Source: Armatimonadia bacterium
GTDB lineage: Bacteria; Armatimonadota; Zipacnadia; Zipacnadales; JABUFB01
Assembly: GCA_039679385.1 (NCBI GenBank)
Contig: JBDKVB010000074.1
Coordinates: 1-64,000, forward strand
Length of the DNA stretch: 64,000 nt
Direction of reading: 5' to 3'
Under the pieces are notes generated by a model, which worked only from the letters and a program-made list of their open reading frames with translations, was not told the DNA's origin and made no database searches. This document shows positions 16,025 through 25,710 of the stretch, in pieces (positions within the stretch are counted from its first letter, which is position 1; each line of letters begins with the position of its first letter). A program made the position numbers and the translations under genes.

Positions 16025-17986
16025 ATGAACCGCTGTGGTCGTCTCTGGCTTGTCCTGCTGGGGTCGGTGCTGCTGCTCGGCCTCCTCTCTGGATGCGACG
16101 AGCAGATCGAGAAGAAGATCGGTGACATCTCCGCGGCGTCGGTGGAGAGTGAGTACAAGGTCGTCAAGGACCCACTCCTGACCGACTGGATCAACACCAT
16201 GGGCCATACCATGCTCGGCTACGTGGTGCGCCAGAACCTGCCCTATGAGTTCAAGGTCATCGACACGGACCTGGTCAACGCCTTCGCCGCGCCCTACGGG
16301 CATGTGTACGTGACCACGGGGCTGCTGGACTTCTGCGAGAGCGAGCAGGAGGTCTGGGGCGTCATCGGCCATGAGATCGGCCACGTATCGAATCGCCACT
16401 CCATCAGCGCGGTCAAGCGCGGGTTCCTGTACAACATCGGGCTGGCGATTCTCGGCGGCCAAAGTCGAGGCCTGGCAGACGCAGCGGGCCTTGGTCTGGG
16501 ACTGTTGTCGCTGCGCTACAGCCGCGAGAACGAGTATGAGGCCGATGACATGGGGCGTCGGCTGACCTTCGCAGCGGGCTATGACCCGCGCGGGCAAGTC
16601 GACTTCTTCGGCCGTCTGCTGGCCAAGTACGAGAAGAGCCGGCCCTCCAGCATCGAGGTCATGTTCCGCACTCACCCAACGACCGACAAGCGTGCGGCCC
16701 GCCAGATGGCCATGCCCGAACTCTCGAACGACAACCCCGACGCACTGCTGCAGACCGGCCGCGGCTATGCCCATCGGTACGAGTTCCGCCGAGCCTCCGA
16801 CCTGCTGGCGAAGGCTGTGGAGCTTCGCCCGACGGATGCGGAGAGCGTGGTGTCGCTGGGCGAGGTACAGTTGCACCGCGGCGATCTGGAACGTGCCCGC
16901 CAGACCTTCGAGACGGCTCTGCGGATCCGATCTAGCAACTATGCCACGGAGGGTGTCCGCCTGGCGGCGACCACTTCGCTGCCGACGGTCACCCCGGCTT
17001 CAGACTCCGAACGACAGCGAGCGACGCTGCTGCTTGCCGACGCCGGTCGTGGGGTGTCCAAGGCGGAGCAGGCCGCTACCGACGCCGGGCGTCAGGTGGA
17101 GGCACTGACTGCGGCGTACCATCCCTCCATCAAGGGCGCGCAGTCGGTGATCGAGAACCTGTTCGGTCTCGCCGACTCGCAGGCCGAACTGAGCGAAGCT
17201 GCGGAAAGCCTGGTGGCCTTTGCGAATAGCGTCGTGAACCGCGCGCTGGATCCGGTGTACTCGGTGGAGCGCCAGCGCGAAGGCCTCAACCTGTGTGCCG
17301 CCCAGGTGGCGGAGAGCGCGGCCCAGATCCAGGCGAAACTCGGGGCGGCCCAAGACGGGCGGCTCGCGGCTGGTGACGTGACCGTCCTCGAACGGACACT
17401 GCGCGAGACCCAGAGGGCCGCCGACGATGTGCAGACGGCTCTGGATGAGCTGACTCGTGCGCAACCGGCCGTGAAGGCGGCGGCCGAAGCGGCGGAGGAA
17501 GCCACGGGCTACGTGGACCGGATCATGAACGGCGACCGGACCGCAGCCACGGCCCAGAGGGCCCAGCTTGCGGCCCAACTGACGGAGGCGCGGGCACTGA
17601 CGGCCCTGGCAGCTACCGCCAAGGCCAAGCAAGTGGTCGACCGGGCAACACTGCGTTCGCTGATCTCACGGGTGAACCTTGCCGCGACCGGCGTCGATCC
17701 TGTCCTGCGCCCGAGTCTGGACGGCATGGTGGCCCACTTCACGATGCAGCGTCCTGAACTCGTGGCCAAGCTGCGCGGCGAAGGTGTGGGGTATGGTGAG
17801 ATGGCGCTGATCCTGACCGCCGCCTACAGCAACAACACCAAGCCGGCCGACCTGATGTCGCTGGCCGGTGGTGCTCGCAGTCTCGTCGACCAGATCAACT
17901 CGGCGGGCGCGCGCACCGACGGCGCGCTCGTGGTGCTCAAGTACCTGGCCCGCGCGGTCGAGTACGAGACAAAGTCCAGCTCCTAA
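16025..17986 (+). CDS. M48 metalloprotease lipoprotein with TPR-like and coiled-coil regions
   Basis: This 653-residue periplasmic lipoprotein has a lipobox (LLSGC) after a hydrophobic signal. The zinc site is HEIGH (H116-H120), with the third ligand in NEYEAD (E170). A helical TPR-like block follows from about residue 240 (GRGYAHRYEFRRASDLLAKAVELRPTD type), as in BepA/YfgC, which degrades or chaperones misfolded outer-membrane proteins. The last 300 residues are Ala-rich and helical, probably coiled coil, longer than in BepA. A role in outer-membrane protein quality control is inferred. Confidence 0.88.
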   Translation: MNRCGRLWLVLLGSVLLLGLLSGCDEQIEKKIGDISAASVESEYKVVKDPLLTDWINTMGHTMLGYVVRQNLPYEFKVIDTDLVNAFAAPYGHVYVTTGLLDFCESEQEVWGVIGHEIGHVSNRHSISAVKRGFLYNIGLAILGGQSRGLADAAGLGLGLLSLRYSRENEYEADDMGRRLTFAAGYDPRGQVDFFGRLLAKYEKSRPSSIEVMFRTHPTTDKRAARQMAMPELSNDNPDALLQTGRGYAHRYEFRRASDLLAKAVELRPTDAESVVSLGEVQLHRGDLERARQTFETALRIRSSNYATEGVRLAATTSLPTVTPASDSERQRATLLLADAGRGVSKAEQAATDAGRQVEALTAAYHPSIKGAQSVIENLFGLADSQAELSEAAESLVAFANSVVNRALDPVYSVERQREGLNLCAAQVAESAAQIQAKLGAAQDGRLAAGDVTVLERTLRETQRAADDVQTALDELTRAQPAVKAAAEAAEEATGYVDRIMNGDRTAATAQRAQLAAQLTEARALTALAATAKAKQVVDRATLRSLISRVNLAATGVDPVLRPSLDGMVAHFTMQRPELVAKLRGEGVGYGEMALILTAAYSNNTKPADLMSLAGGARSLVDQINSAGARTDGALVVLKYLARAVEYETKSSS

Positions 17987-18133
17987 GTGGCCGGTGTGCT
18001 AAGCCACAAGAGGCAGTCCTGCGCTTCCCGCGGACGGGGGTAGCTGCCTGTGCGTGCATCCAAGTTCGACACCTCAAGCGGTTCTTCACGGGTGTCCATG
18101 GACACCTTCCTTATGGGCGAGGCGAGATCTGAC

Positions 18134-18829
18134 ATGTCATCTTCCGTCGTCTTCGACTTCCACATGCACACCTTTCTCAGCGACGGTGCTCTGCTGCCGA
18201 TCGAGTTGATCCGCCGCTGCATCGTCCACGGCTACGCAGGGATGGCCATCGCAGATCACGCGAGTGCCAGCACCCTCGAGCGCGTGATCACCGAGGGCGC
18301 ACGCGACTGTGCCCTCGCCCGCAAGCACTGGGACTTCGAGGTGTACCCGGGCGTGGAGTTGACCCATGTGCCGGCGACGGCCATCGCCGAACTGGCCGCC
18401 CAGGCCAAGGCTGCCGGTGCTGCTCTGGTGGTTGTTCACGGCGAGTCGCCGGTCGAGCCCGTCCAGCCCGGCACGAACCTGGCCGCGGCCCAGTGTCCGG
18501 AGGTCGATGTGCTGGCCCATCCGGGGCTGCTGACGCCGGAGGTTGCCAAAGCGGCTCGTGAGAACGGTGTCATGATCGAGCTGACCTCTCGACAGGGTCA
18601 CGGGATGGCCAACGGTCTCGTCGCCCAGGTCGCGCTCGCGGCCGGCGCCTCGATGGTCGTCAATAGTGACACGCATCGCCCCGAGGACATCCTAACCCCG
18701 CAGTGGGCCGAGCACGTCGCCCGCTGCAGCGGGGTTTCACCCGAGATGCTCGAGACGATTCTGGACACGAACCCCCGAGCGCTGCTGGCCCGTGCACGCT
18801 CTCGCATGACTTCCGAGGAGACCCAATGA
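18134..18829 (+). CDS. PHP-domain metal-dependent phosphoesterase
   Basis: A 231-residue PHP protein, cytoplasmic. Metal-binding motifs are DFHMHTFLSDG near the N-terminus, AIADHAS, YPGVELTHV, VDVLAHPG and NSDTHRPEDI. It belongs to the histidinol-phosphatase/TrpH-like group; the substrate (phosphate ester or nucleic acid) is not known. The ATG at 18134 puts the first motif at residue 8, as usual; in-frame starts at 18050, 18098 and 18113 are possible. It overlaps the next gene by ATGA, suggesting translational coupling. Confidence 0.85.
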   Translation: MSSSVVFDFHMHTFLSDGALLPIELIRRCIVHGYAGMAIADHASASTLERVITEGARDCALARKHWDFEVYPGVELTHVPATAIAELAAQAKAAGAALVVVHGESPVEPVQPGTNLAAAQCPEVDVLAHPGLLTPEVAKAARENGVMIELTSRQGHGMANGLVAQVALAAGASMVVNSDTHRPEDILTPQWAEHVARCSGVSPEMLETILDTNPRALLARARSRMTSEETQ

Positions 18830-20163
18830 GTCGCCTGACCCGACGCGGGCCCAGCAGCATCGACTCCGAGTCGTCTACCGGCCGCGCACAGCCCTGTGGC
18901 AGTTGGCTGCGCTGCGCTCGCCTGTTGTGTCTTGCGCTCGTGGCAATGGTGCCGGTGCTGAGTGTCGGTGGCTGCGCGCGGGGTGAGGGCACGACCTTGC
19001 CCCAGTCGGTGATGGACGTGTGGGTTCAGTTCCGGGGCCCGGTGGAGGATTCGGCCTACTACTTCCTGGCCCTCAACAAGAACCCCAACTTCAGCACACG
19101 TATTCCCGTCCCCGTCGCTACGGGGCCCTTCTGGGGCAACGGCTGGGGCACCGGGTCGATGACCCATTTTCTGGAGTACCGCCTGGGGCAGTACGAGTTC
19201 TACTCGACCAATCTGACGATCGTGCTGCGCCAGGCAGGCGGCGGTATTCTGGCTGCCGGCGGCACTCCGAGCGGAGCCGACGCCGGTCGCTATGACCTCA
19301 CCGTGGGAGCCCCGGTTCCCGGCGTCGCTTCCCTGAGCGGCACCGGGATGATCAGCGGCGTGAACAACGCCTCGGGGCAGACGGCCGGGAGCATCACAGT
19401 CAGCACCGATGCAGCGGGCAAGACCATCGCCGGGAGCGTTGTGTACACCCCGGCCGCAGGTTCGACGACGCTCACGCCAACTCAACAAGCACAGATTGCC
19501 GGTCTGAACGCCGGTGGCGTCGCGCTGCAAACGACCTCGCTGGACAGCTTCGGACTGGTTCTCACGCTGGCTTCCGCGACGGCCGGGGCGCAGACGATCA
19601 CCGTCGCACCGACGACGGCGACGGTCAGTGTGACCTTCGTTCCGATGGCACCGGCGCCGGCGGTTCAGAGCACCGCCTCACTGCGGGCAAACTCGACCGC
19701 CGCCACCAGTACGCCGCCGATTCCGGGTGCCACGATCACCACGGGCGATCTGGTCTACGGTGGGACGGCGCGCATCGATACCGAGATCTCACAGTCGCCG
19801 CAGCTCCTTGGCCCTCCCTTCGCCTACACTATTCCGGCAGGGGCTAACAGCCTGCGAGCGACGATTGACCTCTCCGAGTTCGGCTCGGGGCTGACGGACC
19901 TCGGTTTCAACGTGATCGCAACCACCGAACTGATCTACGACCCGAGCGTGACGGACCCCGCGCAGCACTGCTACGATGCCCTGGGGCCGCTGGGCAACGA
20001 CGCCGTGACCTTCAGCACCAGCGAGTATCGGACGTACTCCAACGCGGACAGCTTCGTCACCGAAGGGGCCAATGACTCGACGCTGCGCGGGAACGTGACA
20101 GAGGCCCAGCGAGCCGCCGTCGACATTACCGACTGGTCGATCACCCTCCGCCGCATCCGCTGA
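18826..20163 (+). CDS. Lipoprotein of unknown function
   Basis: A 445-residue exported lipoprotein: a long basic N-terminus, a hydrophobic stretch (LLCLALVAMVPVLSVGGC) and a lipobox Cys. The mature part starts with a domain that mentions aromatic beta-strands (VWVQFRGPVEDSAYYFLALN, MTHFLEYRLGQYEFY), then a Thr/Ala/Ser-rich stretch of about 200 residues, and ends with a beta region containing VDITDWSITLRR. I do not recognise a named family. It is coupled to the PHP gene upstream by an ATGA overlap. Confidence 0.75.
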   Translation: MSRLTRRGPSSIDSESSTGRAQPCGSWLRCARLLCLALVAMVPVLSVGGCARGEGTTLPQSVMDVWVQFRGPVEDSAYYFLALNKNPNFSTRIPVPVATGPFWGNGWGTGSMTHFLEYRLGQYEFYSTNLTIVLRQAGGGILAAGGTPSGADAGRYDLTVGAPVPGVASLSGTGMISGVNNASGQTAGSITVSTDAAGKTIAGSVVYTPAAGSTTLTPTQQAQIAGLNAGGVALQTTSLDSFGLVLTLASATAGAQTITVAPTTATVSVTFVPMAPAPAVQSTASLRANSTAATSTPPIPGATITTGDLVYGGTARIDTEISQSPQLLGPPFAYTIPAGANSLRATIDLSEFGSGLTDLGFNVIATTELIYDPSVTDPAQHCYDALGPLGNDAVTFSTSEYRTYSNADSFVTEGANDSTLRGNVTEAQRAAVDITDWSITLRRIR

Positions 20164-20239
20164 TTGCGCCCATTCCGTCAGGGCCGACTGACCTGCAGGT
20201 GTTGCGGCCTGGTCGCCCTTGCCCTCAGAGGTTTGCTGC

Positions 20240-20794
20240 ATGTGCCCCGCGATTCCCGAGGAGGCGCCGGTGGTTCGGGTCCGACGCGCCGGAGTGCATG
20301 ATCTTCCCTCCGTGGTGCGGATCGAGCGCACCAGCTTTTCCGACCCGTGGCCTAGTTGGAGTCTGAAGGACGAGATGATGCGCCCCGACTCGGTCTTCCT
20401 GGTCGCCGAACTGGCCGGGGAGGTGATTGGCTATGCCGGGATGCGTTTCGCGCTTGATGAGGGGCACGTGGGGACGGTTGCCATCACTGAGGAGCACCGG
20501 GGTGAGGGCCTCGGTGAGGCGCTGATGCTGTGCATGCTGATCGAGGCAAGGGAGCACAAGCTCAACACCGTCTTTCTGGAGTACCGAGTAGGGAACAAGC
20601 CAGCCGCGAATCTGTATGCGAAGCTTGGGTACAAGCCCAACCGCCTCCGCCGGGGCTACTACGAGGACAACGGCGAGGATGCCGTCGAGGCAATCCTGCA
20701 GGAACTGCGCAGCCCCGAGCTACAGAGGCACCTGAATAGCCTGAGGAAGAGCTGGGAGAGCCGTCATGAGCGCCACCTTATCTGGGACCGATAG
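20240..20794 (+). CDS. rimI: GNAT N-acetyltransferase, RimI type
   Basis: A GNAT acetyltransferase of about 184 residues that probably acetylates the N-terminus of ribosomal protein S18 or other proteins. Seen are IERTSFSDPWPSW, the acetyl-CoA loop HRGEGLGEAL and the C-terminal NKPAANLYAKLGYK followed by RRGYYEDNGEDAVEA, which is typical of RimI. Start choice is open: ATG at 20240 with AGAGG, or GTG at 20270 with AGGAGG at five bases. The 3' end overlaps tsaD by 29 bases; the rimI-tsaD pairing is a common bacterial arrangement. Confidence 0.88.
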   Translation: MCPAIPEEAPVVRVRRAGVHDLPSVVRIERTSFSDPWPSWSLKDEMMRPDSVFLVAELAGEVIGYAGMRFALDEGHVGTVAITEEHRGEGLGEALMLCMLIEAREHKLNTVFLEYRVGNKPAANLYAKLGYKPNRLRRGYYEDNGEDAVEAILQELRSPELQRHLNSLRKSWESRHERHLIWDR

Positions 20795-21860
20795 CCTGCT
20801 GCTGGGGATCGAGACTTCCTGCGACGAGACCGCCGCTGCCGTAGTGGAGGGCGGTCGGGTGATTCACTCCAACGTGATCGCCTCGCAGGTGGACATCCAT
20901 GCCAGGTTCGGCGGTGTCGTGCCTGAGGTGGCCTCGCGCAAACATGCCGAGGTTATCAGCGCCGTGGTGGAGCAGGCGCTGGCGGAAGCCGGCCTTGGCT
21001 GGAAGGACCTCGCCGGGATCGGGGTGACTCACGGTCCTGGGCTGGTGGGCTCGCTCCTGGTGGGCGTTGCGGCGGCGAAGGGGTATGCACTCGCCACAGG
21101 CCTGCCGCTGATCGGGGTGAACCACGTTGAGGCCCACCTGCTTGCCAACTTCCTGCGCAAGCCCGAGGAGGAGCGCTCGCCGGCGCTGGACCTGTTCCCA
21201 AGCGTATGCCTGATCGTCTCGGGCGGGCATAGTGATCTGGTGCTGGTGAAGGGCCTGGGCAGCTACCAGGTCCTGGGTGCCACGCGGGATGACGCGGCCG
21301 GTGAGGCGATGGACAAGGCGGCGCGAGTCCTCGGCCTAGGCTATCCCGGCGGCCCGGCGATTGATCGATCGTCGCAGGAGGGCGACCGGACGGCCGTCAA
21401 CTTCCCGCGTCCCGTGGTGCCCAACACCCTGGACTTCAGCTTCAGCGGCCTCAAGACAGCGCTGCTGCGCGAGGTGCAATCGCGCTACGGCAACGCAACC
21501 AAGGGCGGCGCCCAGGGCATCGACGCACCAACGCAGGAGATCGCCGACCTGGCAGCGAGCTTCCAGGAGGCTGTCGTGGATACGCTGACCCGCAACCTGA
21601 TTGAGGCGGCGGCGCAGTATGGGGCCCGTCAGGTGATGCTGGCCGGAGGAGTGGCGGCGAACTCCAGACTGCGGGAGAAGGTGGGCCAGTGGAGCCAGCG
21701 TCACGGCGTTCCAGCGTGCTTCCCACCGCTGCGCCTCTGCACGGACAATGCGGCAATGGTGGGTGCAGCGGGGTTCTTCGGGGCGCAACGTCGTGGCTGG
21801 GACGACCTCGATCTTGACGTTTTTTCGGCCATGCCTATTACAGAACGGACCATGGCTTGA
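20766..21860 (+). CDS. tsaD: tRNA N6-adenosine threonylcarbamoyltransferase
   Basis: This 364-residue enzyme of the ASKHA fold transfers threonylcarbamoyl to A37 of tRNAs that read ANN codons, working with TsaB and TsaE. Hallmarks are GIETSCDETAAAVV, GVVPEVASRKH, the metal-binding NHVEAH, VSGGHSDLV, GEAMDKAARVLGLGYPGGP, FSFSGLKTA and LAGGVAANSRLR. Full length for the family. It overlaps the end of rimI and is convergent with the heparinase-like gene. Confidence 0.96.
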   Translation: MSATLSGTDSLLLGIETSCDETAAAVVEGGRVIHSNVIASQVDIHARFGGVVPEVASRKHAEVISAVVEQALAEAGLGWKDLAGIGVTHGPGLVGSLLVGVAAAKGYALATGLPLIGVNHVEAHLLANFLRKPEEERSPALDLFPSVCLIVSGGHSDLVLVKGLGSYQVLGATRDDAAGEAMDKAARVLGLGYPGGPAIDRSSQEGDRTAVNFPRPVVPNTLDFSFSGLKTALLREVQSRYGNATKGGAQGIDAPTQEIADLAASFQEAVVDTLTRNLIEAAAQYGARQVMLAGGVAANSRLREKVGQWSQRHGVPACFPPLRLCTDNAAMVGAAGFFGAQRRGWDDLDLDVFSAMPITERTMA

Positions 21861-22023
21861 ATGCCCAAGTATGTGGATGAGTCGGTGGAAAACCCCTCCC
21901 ATCCTGTTGATTTCGGTGGAAAACTCGGGATTCGGGAGTGGGCGGAGGAGGGGCAAGCGCTCTGACGTGCGGTGGTTCCAGGGCTCGGAAAAGAAGGAAG
22001 GTATGCTGCGGCATGTGGGAAAC

Positions 22024-24138
22024 TCAGGAGGGTTGCGCTGCAGTGTGGGGGCGCCAGACGGCGGTCTGCCGTTGGCGGGTCTTCCACACTAGCTTTCCTT
22101 CCACCCACAACCTTGAGGCTCCCATGATCAAGACGTAGCTGGGGTGTCCGGAGCCATCCGCTTCCCAGTAGAGCGCATACCCGTCGGTGCGGACGCCGTC
22201 GTCGCCGATGATCCCGCTGCCCTCGGTGCGGAAGGCGCCGTGTCCGGTCTCCCCGAGCTTCAGACCCATCCAGCCACGATCGCGGTGGGAGGAGGTCGAT
22301 GGCGCCTGCGATCTGGGCCCTGTGGGTGAGAGCACTGTTAGGAAGCTCACCTGGTCGCGGTTGCGGGCCGTGGCCCTGAGTACGGTGTGGCGTTCCGGCT
22401 GCCCTTCGTGCAGGTAGTGGATCGCCTCGTCGGTGGTCAGTTCGTCGCCGCCGTCATGCGAGGAGTATAGCGAGATCGTCAGGGCGGCCTGCTCGCGGGT
22501 CACCCTGGCGGTGTTCTTCTCCACGACGAGGCGGCCCCCGGTGGTTCCGCCCGCGTTGAGATGCAACTGCCAGGTGAAGTCGTGGGGTCCTTGCCCGGCG
22601 AGCTGGCGGTCGAAGAGGAGGTAGTCCTTGCGGCTGGCGAAGATGACCGTGCGGTCGAAGATCGCCTGGTCGTGCATCCGCCGGACTCGCACGGCATCGA
22701 CCTCGCGGTCGAGTATGCTGTCTGTGACCTGCGCCTCGACATCCACGGCCACGATGGCCCCGAGCGCGGTCTTGACCGGTGGGCCCTGATTGTCCATGAG
22801 GACCAGGTTGTGGGCCCGTCCCCCGCTCGTGTCCTGACGATGAGCCCAGCCTCCCCAGCCCGTATCCATCACAAGGGTCTCCGGTCCGCGGCAGAGCACC
22901 AGACTGGAGGAGTCCGGCTGCTCATAGACGCCGCCGGCGGAACGGGCTCGCCCATGCTCGGCCAGCAGGAGCAGGTAGTTGGCCGTCGGGCCCCAGTCGC
23001 TGCGCAAGACAACGTCGCCGGCAGCGCTGAGGACCTGACTGGGGTGTCCGCCCGGTTTGGCGGCCGGGGTTCCGTCATCGTAGAGGGCAAGTGCCTCGGG
23101 AAGCTGCTCGGCGGGTACCGTACCCCCCAGGTCGCTGGTCGCGGCGTCCCAGCTCAGAAGCTTCGACTTGGGCGCCAGTGCGGCCGCCAGGTAACTGCAG
23201 CTCGGCGTCGGCACAGAGCTGTCGAGAGCCGGGCGCAGGCTGTCGGGCATGCGGATGCGGGCTCCCCATTCGCAGGCCTGAAGTACGTCGCCGGTCAGCA
23301 GGTCCTCTCCCATTACCTGCTTGCTTGCGGCGAAGAAGGGCAGGTACAACTCAGCCGCCTCGAAGTGCCGGCCGGGCCCCTCGGCGTAGCCCCCATCTCG
23401 ACAGATCTGGTGCTCGAAGGCGGCGGTTAGCTGGCGCCGTGCCCGCGTATACCAGGCACGCGGACCCGGTTGAGAGTGTAGGGGAGCCTCGCCGCGGATG
23501 GCCAGCGCGCACATTCCCAGGGCACAGGCCTGACGAACCTCGCGGGTATCGCCACCGGGGCTTGGCCAGACGTAGCGTTCACGGTAGAGGGTGCCCGCGA
23601 GTTCGTCGATGAACATCCGCATCTTGGTGTCGAGGGGTTGGTTGGAACGCAGGTGTGGCGCCATCAGATCGTAGGCCAGGGCGTAGTCAGCGGCGCCGGC
23701 CACGACCTCATCGAGCTCTCGCCACCTGCCGCCACAGGAGGGACGCTTCGCACGGACGAAGAGCCGCTCGACCTTCTCTGCGTAGCGCCGGTCTCCGGAC
23801 AAGGAAAAGGCGAAGGCAAGCGCCTTCGCCCGGTGAGCAATCTCGATTTCACTAACCCTCGCACCTGTATCGATCGCATCGGCCTCGACGAGGAGTCTAC
23901 GCTCCCAGGTCCGATAGGGTTCGCGATCCAGGCGTCCCCGCAGAACATCCACGTCGTCGCGACCAACCAATAAGGAGGGGTGCGTCTCGGTCGGCAAACC
24001 GGTCTTGGTGAGAGCAACCTGCCGACTTGCGAGAAGCAGCACAACCGCGAATAGGCAGAGCAGCACACCAAACAGGATCGTTCGGGTGCGCAGCCTCGGT
24101 CTGAGGTGGCGAATGTGTTCGTCGGAACTTGTATACAT
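22024..24138 (-). CDS. Membrane-anchored heparinase II/III-like protein
   Basis: A protein of about 704 residues with one N-terminal membrane helix (ILFGVLLCLFAVVLLLASR) and the rest outside the membrane. An alpha/alpha-toroid region (ELDEVVAGAADYALAYDLM, ICRDGGYAEGPGRHFEAAELYLPFF) precedes an antiparallel beta part with RSDWGPTANYLLLLAEHG, the conserved MDTGWGGWAHRQDTSGGRAHN block, and YLLFDRQLAG. This matches heparinase II/III-type polysaccharide lyases, which cleave uronate-containing glycans. The ATG at 24138 is used; a GTG at 24165 is also possible and neither has a strong ribosome site. The substrate is unknown. Confidence 0.72.
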   Translation of the reverse strand: MYTSSDEHIRHLRPRLRTRTILFGVLLCLFAVVLLLASRQVALTKTGLPTETHPSLLVGRDDVDVLRGRLDREPYRTWERRLLVEADAIDTGARVSEIEIAHRAKALAFAFSLSGDRRYAEKVERLFVRAKRPSCGGRWRELDEVVAGAADYALAYDLMAPHLRSNQPLDTKMRMFIDELAGTLYRERYVWPSPGGDTREVRQACALGMCALAIRGEAPLHSQPGPRAWYTRARRQLTAAFEHQICRDGGYAEGPGRHFEAAELYLPFFAASKQVMGEDLLTGDVLQACEWGARIRMPDSLRPALDSSVPTPSCSYLAAALAPKSKLLSWDAATSDLGGTVPAEQLPEALALYDDGTPAAKPGGHPSQVLSAAGDVVLRSDWGPTANYLLLLAEHGRARSAGGVYEQPDSSSLVLCRGPETLVMDTGWGGWAHRQDTSGGRAHNLVLMDNQGPPVKTALGAIVAVDVEAQVTDSILDREVDAVRVRRMHDQAIFDRTVIFASRKDYLLFDRQLAGQGPHDFTWQLHLNAGGTTGGRLVVEKNTARVTREQAALTISLYSSHDGGDELTTDEAIHYLHEGQPERHTVLRATARNRDQVSFLTVLSPTGPRSQAPSTSSHRDRGWMGLKLGETGHGAFRTEGSGIIGDDGVRTDGYALYWEADGSGHPSYVLIMGASRLWVEGKLVWKTRQRQTAVWRPHTAAQPS

Positions 24139-24263
24139 CGCAGCGCTCGCACACACCCTGTGCACGGCCCGGAAGCCCGGACGCTACCCCACAGCCACAG
24201 GTGCTGCACGCTAGATTGTCTGCATCAGGGGATCAGTTGCCGGCCACCGGAGGCCGGTTGCGC

Positions 24264-25445
24264 CTATCCCCAGCCACGGAAGGCGTTGATGTCCGCTCGG
24301 AACTCGTCGAACAGATAGCGGGAGTCATGCGGACCAGGTCCCGCCTCGGGATGGTACTGGACGGAGAAGATGGGCAACTCGCGGTGCCGCATGCCCTCCA
24401 GCGTGTTGTCGTTGAGGTTGGTGTGCGTCTGCTCCATCCCGGTGTCTTTGAGCGAGTCCAAGTCTACGCAGAAGCCGTGGTTCTGCGTGGTGATCTCGAC
24501 ACTGCCGGTCCTCAGGTTCATTACCGGGTGGTTTACACCCCGGTGTCCGAACTTCAGCTTGTAGGTGCGGCCGCCGAGGGCGAGAGCAAGAATCTGCTGG
24601 CCGAAACAGATGCCGAACAGCGGGACCTTGCCGACCAGCTCACGGGTCGCTTCGATGGCGTAGGTGATCGGGTCGGGATCGCCCGGTCCATTCGAGACGA
24701 CGACGCCGTCGGGATCCAGGTCAAGGATCTCGGAGGCCGAAGTCTTCGCCGGGGCCACGATCACCTGGAACCCGTGGCTGTAGAGCTGGCGTAGGATGTT
24801 CTGCTTGACCCCGAGGTCGATGATGACGACGCGAGGTCGCACGTCTTCGTGTGACCAGGTGCGCTGCTCGTGGTCCGCGCCCATTCCCAAGGCGAGTCGT
24901 GGAGCCTCAGGGTGGAACTCCCGGTAGCCTTCCTTGCCCCACTCGCGGACACGCTCGCAGGTGACGTCCTGGGCGAGGTCGAGGTTGACGATCTTCGGCG
25001 CCTGGCGAGCCTTCTCAGTCAGGCTGTCCGGATCAAGGTCAACCGTGGAGAGCACACCGATCTTGGCCCCGTGGGTCCGCAGGTGCTTAGTGAGCATCCG
25101 CGTGTCGATGCCCTCTATGCCAAGGATGTTGTTCTCGCGCAGGTAGTCGCCCAGACTCTGGGTGCTGCGCCAATTGCTGGGGATCTCGCAGGCCTCGCGA
25201 ACCACAAAGCCCTCGACCCACGGGCGCCAGGACTCGACGTCTGCGAGGTTGACCCCGTAGTTCCCCATCTGCGTGTAAGTCATGGTTACGATCTGGCCCC
25301 GATAGGAGGGGTCGGTGAGAACTTCCTGATAGCCGGTCATGCCCGTGTTGAACACGACCTCGCCGCTGTTCTCACCCTCGGCGCCGAAGGAGGTGCCTTC
25401 GAACACCGTCCCGTCTTCGAGAGCCAGCAATGCCGGCTTACGCAC
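24264..25445 (-). CDS. carA: Carbamoyl-phosphate synthase small (glutaminase) subunit
   Basis: This 393-residue subunit releases ammonia from glutamine for carbamoyl phosphate made by CarB, feeding pyrimidine and arginine synthesis. The N-terminal domain has FNTGMTGYQEVLTDPSY, and the class I amidotransferase domain has the nucleophile in FGICFGQQ and the His/Glu in QYHPEAGPGPHDS. Length fits. It starts with GTG. carB is not in the window. It has its own strong promoter and a leader of about 175 bases, so it is not simply read from pyrC upstream. Confidence 0.96.
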   Translation of the reverse strand: MRKPALLALEDGTVFEGTSFGAEGENSGEVVFNTGMTGYQEVLTDPSYRGQIVTMTYTQMGNYGVNLADVESWRPWVEGFVVREACEIPSNWRSTQSLGDYLRENNILGIEGIDTRMLTKHLRTHGAKIGVLSTVDLDPDSLTEKARQAPKIVNLDLAQDVTCERVREWGKEGYREFHPEAPRLALGMGADHEQRTWSHEDVRPRVVIIDLGVKQNILRQLYSHGFQVIVAPAKTSASEILDLDPDGVVVSNGPGDPDPITYAIEATRELVGKVPLFGICFGQQILALALGGRTYKLKFGHRGVNHPVMNLRTGSVEITTQNHGFCVDLDSLKDTGMEQTHTNLNDNTLEGMRHRELPIFSVQYHPEAGPGPHDSRYLFDEFRADINAFRGWG

Positions 25446-25628
25446 TTGACGATCGCCTCACTCGTACCTGACCGCGCTTGCAGCCCTCACCCGACAATGG
25501 CTGCGTGTGCCCGACTGAAGGGACGCTCAATCATGCAGACACCAAGCTACCCCGGCCCAACTTACATCCACTGCGCCACGGCTGCCTGCGTCTTTCTGTA
25601 TGAACCTGCCAACGCGTAGAATGTCACA
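25446..25628 (-). promoter_or_regulatory. Long leader upstream of carA
   Basis: About 175 bases lie between the carA promoter and its GTG. No long coding frame and no known riboswitch core was recognised. Pyrimidine-dependent attenuation is plausible for a carA leader but nothing in the sequence proves it. Confidence 0.35.
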
Positions 25629-25657
25629 ATTATAGTCGCCCCTGGAGCCCCGTGCAA
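25629..25657 (-). promoter_or_regulatory. Strong sigma-70-type promoter for carA
   Basis: On the minus strand: TTGCAC (25657-25652), a 17-base spacer and a perfect TATAAT (25634-25629). This is the best promoter match seen in the window. Confidence 0.8.
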
Positions 25658-25710
25658 GCGGAGCCTTGGTCGCATAAGGGGCAAAATCGCAGGGCTACTC
25701 ACTCATCGCC

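Noticed and set aside
21861-22023. An 11-base direct repeat (CGGTGGAAAAC) between tsaD and the heparinase-like gene
   Set aside because: It lies between the 3' ends of two convergent genes, has only two copies and no associated hairpin or gene start, so a regulatory role is not supported.
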